Below are positions 1 to 5,761 of a DNA stretch of 11,203 nucleotides, piece after piece. Both the position numbers and the translations under genes were made by a program. The first letter of the stretch is position 1. Each line of letters starts with the position of its first letter. The DNA is taken from the NCBI GenBank assembly GCA_900544965.1, contig UQXE01000045.1, positions 1 through 11,203 on the forward strand, given 5' to 3'. The notes under the pieces are model-generated. The model saw nothing but the letters and a program-made list of their open reading frames with translations, made no database searches and was not told where the DNA came from. The DNA comes from an uncultured Eubacteriales bacterium (GTDB lineage Bacteria; Bacillota; Clostridia; Christensenellales; CAG-138).

Positions 1-516
1 CCTTTGGCGGGGTATGGGGCGGAGCCCCATGAAGCCAGCCTGATAGTTGCTTGCAGCCGAGGGATTTGCGGGCGCGGCAGGCGGTTTGTGTTATTAATTG
101 TAACACTTGTAATTTGTGCCCGATTGCCGGATAATATTAAATATGGACGGCCGCCGTTCTGGGACCGCCGGTTTCATAGCAAGATTATAATAGCAGCAGC
201 ACCATGCCGCGCGCATATGCGTATGACGGTATATAACCTCAATCTTAAATACACAGGTTTCGCCCGCTGGAAAGTCCGCGGCGCGGTTTAACAATCAATA
301 ATAACATAAGGTATAGCACGCCGGCTGCCGGACGAGCCGTTTAAAACAGCAGGCCGCATAAGGCTGGTTAAAGTTTATTTTTCACATATAGATGTACGGC
401 AATAAATATGCTTATCCCTGCGGTCAAGCAATAAGGCGCGTATATTAGAGGTTTTTATCAATATGACGATACATACTACATACAATAAGAGTACAAATTA
501 CAAATTTCCGCGACAG
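1..516. other. Gene-poor stretch with no supported gene
   Basis: Open frames here (for example 4-291 plus and 94-294 minus) have no ribosome site, no recognisable protein character and overlap one another on opposite strands. A short perfect hairpin lies at 14-30: 7-base arms ATGGGGC and GCCCCAT around a GGA loop. It has no T-run, so it is not a convincing terminator. A copy of the motif TGTACGGCAATA at 393-404 recurs at 518-529, next to the first XRE gene. I see no tRNA, rRNA or CRISPR signal. Confidence 0.6.
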
Positions 517-561
517 GTGTACGGCAATATTTCATAGAATTGCTGTACACAATTATGTGTA
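517..561. promoter_or_regulatory. Nested inverted repeats upstream of the XRE pair (operator candidates)
   Basis: Two overlapping inverted repeats are visible. The first has 12-base arms GTGTACGGCAAT (517-528) and ATTGCTGTACAC (539-550), matching at 11 of 12 positions around a 10-base spacer. The second has perfect 6-base arms TACACA (546-551) and TGTGTA (556-561) around ATTA. The core TGTACRGCAAT occurs a third time at 393-403. A TATAAT (577-582) lies just downstream, without a clear -35 box. The position, about 60-100 bases before an XRE-type gene, suits autoregulator binding sites. The binding partner is inference. Confidence 0.5.
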
Positions 562-621
562 TATTGTCCGTGTTTTTATAATCGTGTTGTATTATATTAG
601 TGGAAAGAGGGATAGGCTCGC

Positions 622-846
622 ATGCCAAGGTATCGAAGAATACGTGATCTGCGTGAAGACAACGATCTGACACAGCAAGCAGTAGCTGACCAATTAAAAT
701 TACATAAGACCACTTACGTCAGATATGAACAAAGCGAAACTGATATCCCATTTGGCATAGCAATACAAATAGCGGATTTTTATAGGGTTAGCCTTGAATA
801 TCTAGCGGGTGCGCCTAAATGCGGGACTTCCAAAACATGTACCTGA
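622..846 (+). CDS. Small XRE-family helix-turn-helix regulator (first of tandem pair)
   Basis: This 74-residue protein is essentially one Cro/C1-type DNA-binding domain. Residues 4-15 form the first helix (RRIRDLRED), and LTQQAVADQL (16-25) with the following HKTTYVRYE form the helix-turn-helix. The segment DIPFGIAIQIADFYRVSLEYLAG (41-63) is the family's typical closing helices. It is short for the family and has no sensor or oligomerisation domain, so it probably acts as a DNA-binding dimer; the target is unknown. An AGAGGG at 606-611 lies 10 bases before the ATG, a somewhat long spacing. It is followed after 32 bases by a second XRE gene with 23 of 60 aligned residues identical. Its sequence is more AT-rich than that of its partner. 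The C-terminal tail CGTSKTCT is unlike the partner's. Confidence 0.8.
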   Translation: MPRYRRIRDLREDNDLTQQAVADQLKLHKTTYVRYEQSETDIPFGIAIQIADFYRVSLEYLAGAPKCGTSKTCT

Positions 847-878
847 TTACAATTTATTTTCATAGGGGGGAATTTATA

Positions 879-1118
879 ATGTATCAGCGAATTAGAGAGA
901 TGCGCGAGAACAACAAAATTGAGGCCGGCGATATAGCCCGGGTGTTGAACGTCGGCGAGGCGGAATATTTATCATACGAACGAGGCGAGCTTGACGTGCC
1001 GCTGGAGGTTGCGGTCAGGATGTCCAGGTATTATGACGTGAGCATCGACTATCTTGCCGGCCTTTCCAGGCGAAAAAACAAGGAGGACTGGCGCATAGTA
1101 TTAAAGAAAGAGGCCTAG
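879..1118 (+). CDS. Small XRE-family regulator, divergent paralogue of the preceding gene
   Basis: The product has 79 residues. The ATG at 879 is preceded by GGGGGG at 865-870 with an 8-base gap. An in-frame ATG at 819 would overlap the preceding gene and has no better ribosome site. Residues 2-61 align without gaps to residues 4-63 of the upstream protein, including YLAG at the end of the domain. Helix 2 reads EAGDIARVLNV and lacks the usual T-x-x-Q pattern, so DNA contacts may differ or be weaker. A basic tail follows (SRRKNKEDWRIVLKKEA). Codon use is clearly more G+C-rich than in the partner, so the pair is either an old duplication or of mixed origin. The two genes are likely co-transcribed and could act as homo- or heterodimers; that is inference. 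Confidence 0.78.
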   Translation: MYQRIREMRENNKIEAGDIARVLNVGEAEYLSYERGELDVPLEVAVRMSRYYDVSIDYLAGLSRRKNKEDWRIVLKKEA

Positions 1119-1135
1119 GAGAAGACGGAAGGGCT

Positions 1136-1172
1136 GGCGCGCGGCGGGCTTAGCGCTAAGCCGCCGCGCGCC
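1136..1172 (+). terminator. Strong GC-rich hairpin after the XRE pair
   Basis: A near-perfect palindrome begins 17 bases after the second XRE stop. The arms run from GGCGCGCGGCGGGCTTAGC to GCTAAGCCGCCGCGCGCC with one bulged G. The sequence after it (TTACCTG) is not a T-run, so intrinsic termination may be weak. It could equally be a transcript-stabilising hairpin or a protein-binding palindrome. Confidence 0.5.
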
Positions 1173-1539
1173 TTACCTGTGACGCCTCTGGCCGCCATGG
1201 CCTTTACTTCTGATTTGCCGGCGCGGGCGGCGCTATCCCTGCCTTTCCGTCAGCTTGATCCTGGTTTAAAGAACGCCGGCAAACCGCTGTATTGCGTTTC
1301 CAAGCGCCCGACAGCCACGGCATAATATCCGGACGGTTTTTTACTTTAAAGGATTGCCGTCCCTCGAGCCTCCTGGCCGATTCATTCTCAACGGGACATA
1401 AGCATCGACTTAACGCCCATTCGCCCGCTTTTGTTTTAGCTGTTGTTTTTCCAGTGCGCGGGGTGAATGGCCCGCAGGCTATATCCGGCAGCCATCCGCC
1501 GGAAAACGGGCTTCCGTATGGGCTTTAGGCGCGTTTCCG
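1173..1539. other. Noncoding stretch, nothing recognised
   Basis: A frame at 1292-1528 has no ribosome site and its translation shows no domain-like pattern. No long repeat or RNA gene is evident. It could be eroded coding sequence, but I cannot identify a parent gene. Confidence 0.4.
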
Positions 1540-1568
1540 TTGACCGCATAGGGGCGGTTTCATATTAT
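1540..1568 (+). promoter_or_regulatory. Sigma-A-type promoter of a very short transcription unit
   Basis: TTGACC (1540-1545), a 17-base spacer and TATTAT (1563-1568) closely match the -35 and -10 consensus. Transcription would begin near 1575 and meet the terminator at 1665-1688, giving an RNA of about 110 bases. Confidence 0.55.
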
Positions 1569-1624
1569 AGCATAACGCACGTACTGGACGCGCGGCAAAA
1601 CATCGTTATTAATAGGAGCGCATA

Positions 1625-1666
1625 TTGAGAAAACGCATCAAACCGGTAATTGCTGACAGTGTGTAA
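1625..1666 (+). CDS. Possible 13-codon peptide with TTG start (or a small RNA)
   Basis: AGGAG (1614-1618) lies 6 bases before a TTG that opens a frame encoding MRKRIKPVIADSV. The TAA stop touches the first bases of the terminator stem. The unit therefore has promoter, ribosome site, short frame and terminator in compact order. It might encode a real peptide, be a leader for the gene at 1918, be a small RNA in which the frame is incidental, or be a remnant of a longer gene. Nothing in the sequence decides between these. Confidence 0.25.
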   Translation: MRKRIKPVIADSV

Positions 1667-1688
1667 AAAGCGGCGCGGCCGCTTTTTT
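1665..1688 (+). terminator. Intrinsic terminator of the short transcription unit
   Basis: Arms AAAAAGCGGC (1665-1674) and GCCGCTTTTT (1678-1687) pair perfectly around a GCG loop, with six Ts in total. Because the left arm is A-rich, it could terminate in either direction. Confidence 0.75.
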
Positions 1689-1848
1689 GATGTCACGGAT
1701 ATTGCCGCCCTTCCTTGGGCAAAACCCGCAAAACCGCCATAGGCGATTCGCTTCGCGCCGTTAGCCTAAAATATAATATGTGGGGCAAAGGCCTCGCGGT
1801 CCCGCGACGACGCGCGGCCCACAGGGACCGCTTTATTTATATTATTTA

Positions 1849-1878
1849 TTGCGCTGCAGGCTTTCCATGGGTTATAAT
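1849..1878 (+). promoter_or_regulatory. Likely promoter of the exported repeat protein
   Basis: A perfect TATAAT (1873-1878) lies 39 bases before the start codon. TTGCGC (1849-1854) sits 18 bases upstream of it, matching the -35 consensus in its key TTG. Confidence 0.45.
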
Positions 1879-1917
1879 AGTTTGATAACGCTACACGGCC
1901 TCTTGAAGGAGCGAAAT

Positions 1918-3429
1918 ATGAAGAAAAACATATTGCGCGCTTGCGCACTGCTTATATTGGTTATGTTGATTATGCCTTCGGCGCCGGCCCTTGCCGCGCA
2001 GGCGTCGATAAGCGTAAGTCCGGAGCAGATGTCCGGCCCCGGGCAGGCTGAGATTACCGTAACGGTAACAAACGACGGGCTGCTTCCCATGGAGGGTATC
2101 GCGATCAGCGGCAGCGGCGTTACGTTTGACATAAACCAGCCGACCATACAGCCGGGCGTAACCCAGACATATACGCAGGCGATAGATATAACCCAGGAGC
2201 AGATTGACAGCACGTTGACGTTCAGCATGACCTGGACCGAGGGCGGCGTCCCCATGTCAAAGGATCTGTCCGTAGAGATAGAGTCGTCGGTTCTCGGGGT
2301 CGTCACGGTTACGTGCAAGGCGTCAAAGACCAACGCTAAACCTGGCGAAAGGATAACGCTGACATACATCATAGCCAATAACAGCGGAACCACCGCGAGC
2401 AATATTTCCCTGACCGACAGGCAGATCAAGAGCTCGCCAATGGTGGAAGGGGTTACGCTCTCCCATGGACAGAGTCATACCTTCAGCTATGAATACACGA
2501 TGGGCAACTCAACCGTTACGTCCCAGCCCGTACTCAGCTACAGGCTTGCGGACGACGGATCGTCCAAAACCTATACCGGTTCGGCGCTTACGCTGGGCAT
2601 GATAAACGCGAAGCTCGACGTTGAGGTTGAGCAGAGCGACCCTACGGTGGACGGCGTTAGGTTTACCCTGCATATAACCAACGACGGCAACCAGAAGATA
2701 AACAACATAAAGGTAACCGACGAGTTGGGCGTGCGCGTTGACGACGGCGAGTTTTCGCTGGCCGTAGGCGAACAGAAAACGCTTATATATACGGTGAAGG
2801 CTGAAAACGAACCGCGTTACGTTACCTTTGAGTTCAGCGGCTCAATGGCGTCCGGAGCCTATGAGGATAAAATCGGCAGCTTTGCGGTCCGCCCCTATGT
2901 AGATCCGGATCAGATAAAGGTGCGTTTTGACGCGGAGATTTCAAGCCCGCTTAACGCCGAAGGCTCTATGGGCGTAACGTTCAGGTTTGACAACCAGGGC
3001 GAACTCACGTTTCACAACATAACGGTTACCGAGGAGCTTTTAGGCGAGGTCTACCGCTCGGATAAACTCGGGGCAGGGCTCACGGAGATCCCCGTGACGG
3101 TCAGCGTGGAAGAATCGCGGGAGCTTAAGTTTACCCTGTCGTTTGAGGATTACGCGGGCAACCCCTATCAATATGCGGCTTCGCTTACAGCGGCGTTTTC
3201 GGGCGATCTGCCGCTGCCTACGCGCACGCCAGGTGTTGAGCTTGGAATAATAGGCGGCGGTTTTGGAAAGGCGCTGACCAATACGCTGAACACGGCCTTT
3301 ACGGTGCTTGCCATCCTTACCGCCGTAGCGGCGGCGCTGCTCGTGGCGATAACCGTCGCCGAAAGAAACAGCAGGAAAAAGGCGGCGCAGCGGCGGCGCA
3401 GACAGCGCCAGGAGATGGAGCGGCGGTAG
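1918..3429 (+). CDS. Exported, membrane-anchored protein with repeated beta-sandwich (DUF11/CARDB-like) domains
   Basis: The product has 503 residues. The ATG at 1918 follows AAGGAG (1906-1911) by 6 bases and opens a clear signal peptide: MKKN, a hydrophobic core at 5-19, and a probable cut after ALA-A near 27. Upstream in-frame starts would destroy this. Four Ig-like segments follow at about 28-125, 128-226, 230-326 and 332-426. Each has the pattern 'TVTNDG / IANNSG / HITNDG / RFDNQG' followed by 'I.VTD/E' strands, as in DUF11, CARDB and NEW3-type repeats. After a proline-rich linker (431-438) comes one membrane span (about 458-480) and a very basic tail, KKAAQRRRRQRQ, fixing the C-terminus inside. 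There is no LPXTG sorting signal. Such domains usually mediate surface adhesion or assembly, but no ligand can be read from the sequence. It is monocistronic and converges with the regulator at 3614-4162. Confidence 0.82.
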   Translation: MKKNILRACALLILVMLIMPSAPALAAQASISVSPEQMSGPGQAEITVTVTNDGLLPMEGIAISGSGVTFDINQPTIQPGVTQTYTQAIDITQEQIDSTLTFSMTWTEGGVPMSKDLSVEIESSVLGVVTVTCKASKTNAKPGERITLTYIIANNSGTTASNISLTDRQIKSSPMVEGVTLSHGQSHTFSYEYTMGNSTVTSQPVLSYRLADDGSSKTYTGSALTLGMINAKLDVEVEQSDPTVDGVRFTLHITNDGNQKINNIKVTDELGVRVDDGEFSLAVGEQKTLIYTVKAENEPRYVTFEFSGSMASGAYEDKIGSFAVRPYVDPDQIKVRFDAEISSPLNAEGSMGVTFRFDNQGELTFHNITVTEELLGEVYRSDKLGAGLTEIPVTVSVEESRELKFTLSFEDYAGNPYQYAASLTAAFSGDLPLPTRTPGVELGIIGGGFGKALTNTLNTAFTVLAILTAVAAALLVAITVAERNSRKKAAQRRRRQRQEMERR

Positions 3430-3505
3430 AATGGGGCTTTTATAAAATAATTCATTCATGCCTGAGCAAAGGCGCTTAATTACATAACTTTAAAATTAAA
3501 TTTGC

Positions 3506-3541
3506 GGGCCTGACGGCGCTTAACGCCCGGCGGTCCTTTTT
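3506..3541. terminator. Probable terminator between convergent genes
   Basis: GGCG (3514-3517) and CGCC (3524-3527) pair around CTTAA. An outer stem, GGGCC (3506-3510) with GGTCC (3532-3536), encloses them across an internal loop, and five Ts follow (3537-3541). It would serve the plus-strand gene ending at 3429. The A-rich left flank could also help stop minus-strand transcription from the gene ending at 3614. Confidence 0.5.
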
Positions 3542-3613
3542 AATATCTTTTTGGGAGGATAAGGACGGGATCAGGCGCTCCTGGACATAGTGCAAGGGTG
3601 GCATGATACGGCG

Positions 3614-4162
3614 TTACCTCCTCATTTGCGCGCTTAACGCCGCCGAACCGTACAGGAACAGCGCGACCGACTGTACGAGCCGCTTGCGGTTGCGCCTTAT
3701 CGTGGATACGTCGCATGACAGGCGCTCCGCAATGGCCGCGTCGGTCATGCACTTGAAGTATTTAAGCTTGATTATTTCAAAGTACGGATGCTCCTCTATA
3801 TACGCAAGCGCCCTTTCCATGTATCCCACCTCGCGCTCGTCCGCCGCTATGCGCGCGCCCAGTTCGGCAAGCTGGGCCTCGTGGATTTCCTCCGGCGTAA
3901 GCCGCATTGACGGGCTTAAAAGCCGCACAAGCGAGCGCGAGTGCTCCCTAAGGGCCTCAATGCCCAGGGAGGCCAGCTCGTCGCGCTCGTCCCTGCTGCA
4001 CTCAAGGCGCGCCCTGATCATCGGCAGCGCGTACAGCCTTCCCTCGGCCTGGGTGTAAGGGTCCCTCTCATCCGCGGATATGGCAAGCCTTGCCGCCGCT
4101 TCCCTTATCCTGGTAAGCTCTTTTTGCTTAAGACTCTGTTCATTGTTGCTTTTGTTCATCAT
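3614..4162 (-). CDS. Sigma-region-4-like (ArpU/RinA-type) transcriptional regulator under SOS control
   Basis: The product has up to 182 residues. Two adjacent ATGs (4162 and 4159) follow GGAGG at 4166-4170; the second has the better 6-base spacing. The N-terminal two thirds are charged and helical with a likely coiled-coil character (about 45-122). The C-terminus carries a sigma-region-4-like helix-turn-helix at about 126-170: YFEIIKLKYF, then MTDAAIAERLSCDVSTIRRNRKRL. This layout matches ArpU/RinA/DUF1492-type phage regulators rather than a full sigma factor, since there is no region 2. The gene stands alone, with a consensus promoter and a LexA box directly over its transcription start. 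It therefore probably responds to DNA damage. It may be a prophage remnant or a domesticated regulator. Its targets are unknown; the adjacent repeat-protein gene is one candidate, by position only. Confidence 0.75.
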   Translation of the reverse strand: MMNKSNNEQSLKQKELTRIREAAARLAISADERDPYTQAEGRLYALPMIRARLECSRDERDELASLGIEALREHSRSLVRLLSPSMRLTPEEIHEAQLAELGARIAADEREVGYMERALAYIEEHPYFEIIKLKYFKCMTDAAIAERLSCDVSTIRRNRKRLVQSVALFLYGSAALSAQMRR

Positions 4163-4173
4163 TAACCTCCAAT

Positions 4174-4195
4174 TACTAGAACAAACGTTCTAGTA
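4174..4195 (-). promoter_or_regulatory. LexA (SOS) operator
   Basis: A perfect inverted repeat has arms TACTAGAAC and GTTCTAGTA around AAAC. Its centre, GAAC-AAAC-GTTC (4179-4190), fits the Bacillota LexA/DinR box core GAACRNRYGTTY at every position; only the outermost C bases of the longer consensus differ. It begins two bases downstream of the -10 box, so it covers the transcription start, a typical repressor position. Confidence 0.78.
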
Positions 4196-4197
4196 CA

Positions 4198-4226
4198 ATA
4201 TTAGATCAAATGGAGTTGTTTGTCAA
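4198..4226 (-). promoter_or_regulatory. Consensus promoter of the sigma-like regulator
   Basis: On the minus strand, TTGACA (4226-4221), exactly 17 bases, then TAATAT (4203-4198). This near-ideal sigma-A promoter would be strongly active unless repressed, which fits the LexA box next to it. Confidence 0.8.
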
Positions 4227-4645
4227 CGGGTAATTGTAATGTATTACTAATCTAAATTGTCCTATTTTGTCGACGGAAGCCGCCTAAACCTTATTTGAGT
4301 ACCGGCTATGTTGGAGGGCGCCGCTTTCGTGTTAAATAAAAGGGCGGGGCAATGGTAGCTACTGATAAAACAGTATCACAACAAACTGGAATAGGGTAGC
4401 TGCCATACAGGGTGCAAGCAAAACGGGCGTATCGTCTAAACGGCGGCACGTCCGTTTTGTTACGCAGTAGAGCGCCATTTTGAGGGATATGAGTATAAAA
4501 CCCTTACCAATGCCCTTATCGCGCCCGCAAAGCCGCATAAATCAAGGGGAAATTAACCTCTATTGCGTGACAGAGAACCCCATAATTTAGAAAGGGCGCA
4601 AGCAGTCTATCCGTTTGCGCCCTCTTGACTACCCCATAGCAAGGA
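4227..4645. other. Intergenic stretch probably holding the left end of the mobile element
   Basis: No gene is well supported. From about 4350 it is rich in inverted repeats: TGGTAGCTAC (4353-4362) with GTAGCTGCCA (4396-4405), one mismatch; and CAAAACGGGCGT (4419-4430) with ACGTCCGTTTTG (4448-4459), one mismatch and ending in a short T-run. A 33-codon plus-strand frame (4489-4590) begins after GAGGG with only a 2-base gap and is weak. The change in base composition between the LexA-controlled gene and the sigma factor at 5350 places the element edge in or near this stretch. The exact junction cannot be set without an empty-site comparison. Confidence 0.4.
4593..4623 (-). terminator. Second hairpin downstream of the Orf8-like gene
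   Basis: Perfect 9-base arms AGGGCGCAA and TTGCGCCCT surround a 13-base loop. Read on the minus strand, it is followed by TTTCTAAATTAT. It may be a backup terminator for the sigma/Orf8 transcript. Confidence 0.5.
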
Positions 4646-4704
4646 CATGGAAAACCGTCAAGGGCGGCGCAGCCGTTCATCTTGACCCTTGACGGTTTTT
4701 CATG
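4646..4704 (-). terminator. Long inverted repeat/terminator after the Orf8-like gene
   Basis: The arms CATGGAAAACCGTCAAGG (4646-4663) and CCTTGACGGTTTTTCATG (4687-4704) match at 17 of 18 positions. A further imperfect match (TAGCAA with TTGCTA) extends the arms outward to about 4637 and 4712. It lies 6 bases beyond the Orf8-like stop. T-runs on both sides make it a bidirectional terminator candidate. Confidence 0.7.
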
Positions 4705-4710
4705 GCTTTG

Positions 4711-4926
4711 CTACTTGCGCGGCGGCTGATACTCCAATCGGAACTTTAAAACCGCCATGAGCAGCTTTGTGTTTAATCGATCTTTCATATCGGCGTTACC
4801 TCCGCTTAGTCTGCCTATGTAGGCTCTGTGCCGTTCCTGTACCGCAAGGAGCGCGGCGGTATCGCCTGTGATTGCTTTTTCAATCACTTCATAGGACACA
4901 AGGTTGTATTTGCTATTCTTCATCAT
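4711..4926 (-). CDS. Small Orf8-like regulator of conjugative-element type
   Basis: The product has 71 residues. It resembles the Tn916 Orf8 class of helix-turn-helix proteins: YEVIEKAITGDTAALLAVQERHRAYIGRLSGG (13-44), an acidic-basic middle, and a closing helix LNTKLLMAVLKFRLEY. It is slightly short for the class, lacking the usual insert before the last helix. It starts inside the preceding sigma gene, sharing 14 bases with it, so the two are translationally coupled. Two ATGs (4926, 4923) are possible; GGAG lies 7-10 bases upstream. In such elements the pair is thought to control transfer or excision genes; here only the pairing and position support this. Confidence 0.75.
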   Translation of the reverse strand: MMKNSKYNLVSYEVIEKAITGDTAALLAVQERHRAYIGRLSGGNADMKDRLNTKLLMAVLKFRLEYQPPRK

Positions 4927-5350
4927 TCATCTTCTCCATTTCTGTCCGCAACTGCTTTAAGGCTGCATTTTTCTGATAATTGACCGTTGTGCGCGGTTTT
5001 CCCAATAACGCCGCAATCTGCTTATCTCTTAATTGCAGATAATAGCGCATAAGGATAATATCCCGCCGCCGTTCTGATAGGCACAACAAGGCTTTTGCTA
5101 ACTTTTCGCTGTCAACAATAACCGTCTGCCCGTTGACCGCAAAGGCAGTCGGCTTGTCCCGTAAGACAAAGTATTCATCCATGCTGTGCGGCGCAAAAGA
5201 GGTATTCTCTTGCAGATACTCAAAGGATATTTCGCGCTGTATTCTACGTTTCCTTTCCCTGTAATAATTACAGGCTTCATTGTGCAATACGGCTTTGCAA
5301 AATGCGTGAAACCGGCCTTCAGTACTTTCCCTGTATTCTTTGGATAACAT
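4913..5350 (-). CDS. Short sigma-70-family factor (Orf7-like)
   Basis: The product has 145 residues. Residues 13-35 (RFHAFCKAVLHNEACNYYRERKR) resemble the end of a degenerate region 2. Residues 86-135 form region 4, with the helix-turn-helix LRDKQIAALLGKPRTTVNYQ followed by KNAALKQLR. A GTG at 5359 is possible, but the ATG at 5350 has AGGGGG at a proper 8-base gap. The size and arrangement match Tn916 Orf7-type factors of Bacillota elements, which direct RNA polymerase to element promoters. No promoter is visible directly upstream. A terminator-like hairpin (5393-5427) lies between it and the preceding small gene, so its expression may depend on read-through. Confidence 0.82.
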   Translation of the reverse strand: MLSKEYRESTEGRFHAFCKAVLHNEACNYYRERKRRIQREISFEYLQENTSFAPHSMDEYFVLRDKPTAFAVNGQTVIVDSEKLAKALLCLSERRRDIILMRYYLQLRDKQIAALLGKPRTTVNYQKNAALKQLRTEMEKMNDEE

Positions 5351-5392
5351 CGTGTTCACCCCCTTTCCGTTTGGAATGAGGGTTATAACAAA

Positions 5393-5427
5393 AACCGCCT
5401 GTGCAGCACGAAACTGAACAGGCGGTT
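5393..5427 (-). terminator. Terminator/attenuator upstream of the sigma factor
   Basis: Perfect 10-base arms AACCGCCTGT and ACAGGCGGTT flank a 15-base loop. In the minus direction the stem is followed by TTTTTG. It overlaps the stop codon of the 44-codon gene and precedes the sigma start by about 40 bases, so it would set how much transcript reaches the sigma factor. Confidence 0.7.
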
Positions 5428-5560
5428 ATGCTATATGATGTAACAAAGCATTTATGATGATGTGAGAGTTCCTCTTGATAGCCGCAATATCCCGTAGGCA
5501 GGAATGGGCTTTTTTTGATAAGCTACTGATTGGAAAGCAGTGTTGATATAAAGCGGACAT
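5426..5560 (-). CDS. 44-residue protein of unknown function with a perfect ribosome site
   Basis: The ATG at 5560 follows AAGGAGGT by 6 bases, the best ribosome site in this region. The product begins MSALYQHCFPISSLSKKAHS and ends NALLHHIA; it holds two cysteines (8, 21), four histidines and no recognisable domain or membrane span. The TAA overlaps the attenuator stem. The longer minus-strand frame 5452-5691 in another phase depends on a TTG without a ribosome site and is less likely. It could be a small element protein, or a leader reading frame whose translation affects the hairpin in front of the sigma gene. Confidence 0.55.
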   Translation of the reverse strand: MSALYQHCFPISSLSKKAHSCLRDIAAIKRNSHIIINALLHHIA

Positions 5561-5598
5561 AGCGATACCTCCTTGATACCGCCATATCCTAAAAAATG

Positions 5599-5695
5599 GG
5601 CGACTTTATCACGCCCTCCGTAAATCCAATTTTGCAAAAGGAAAACGGCGGATTTGATTGTTATTTCAAAGTCGCCGCATAAGTTCTTCAATCAT
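5599..5695 (-). promoter_or_regulatory. Structured leader with possible attenuation
   Basis: On the minus strand a short frame, MIEELMRRL (5695-5666), contains GGCGACTTT (5676-5668). This pairs perfectly with AAAGTCGCC (5607-5599), which is followed by ATTTTTT. The same segments can pair alternatively: CGGCG of the leader with CGCCG near 5645-5649 (followed by TTTTCC), and GGGCG with CGCCC around 5598-5616. Competing stems with T-runs suggest attenuation ahead of the 44-codon and sigma genes. The short frame has no good ribosome site, so the leader-peptide role is uncertain. Confidence 0.35.
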
Positions 5696-5761
5696 ACTCT
5701 TGCTAACAAAAGACGGTTTAGGCTTTTACGCTTTGCCAACAATCACACGGCACACAGTTAC

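Noticed and set aside
14..30. GGA-loop hairpin at 14-30 similar in form to that at 10694-10710, possibly one repeat family
   Set aside because: Arms differ in sequence (ATGGGGC versus AAAATGC); only the loop is shared.
4..294. Opposing open frames at 4-291 (plus) and 94-294 (minus)
   Set aside because: No ribosome sites, overlap on opposite strands, no domain-like pattern.
1292..1528. 78-codon plus-strand frame
   Set aside because: No ribosome site and low-complexity translation rich in P, S and G; likely chance.
1625..1666. Slight resemblance of MRKRIKPVIADSV to the first residues of response regulators such as Spo0A
   Set aside because: Thirteen residues are too few, and the active-site Asp context is incomplete; chance is likely.
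1872..2429. 185-codon minus-strand frame inside the exported protein gene
   Set aside because: Antisense shadow of a well-supported gene with signal peptide and ribosome site; its translation has no start signal.
3040..3459. Minus-strand frames over the end of the exported protein gene
   Set aside because: Arginine-rich translation arises from the antisense of the basic tail and membrane span.
3603..4058. 151-codon plus-strand frame
   Set aside because: Antisense of the LexA-controlled regulator; Ser/Arg-rich shadow without a ribosome site.
4489..4590. 33-codon plus-strand frame beginning MSIKPLPMPLSRPQ
   Set aside because: GAGGG is only 2 bases from the ATG and no family is recognised; too weak to list as a gene.
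5452..5691. 79-codon minus-strand frame
   Set aside because: Depends on a TTG without ribosome site and overlaps the better-supported 44-codon frame in another phase.
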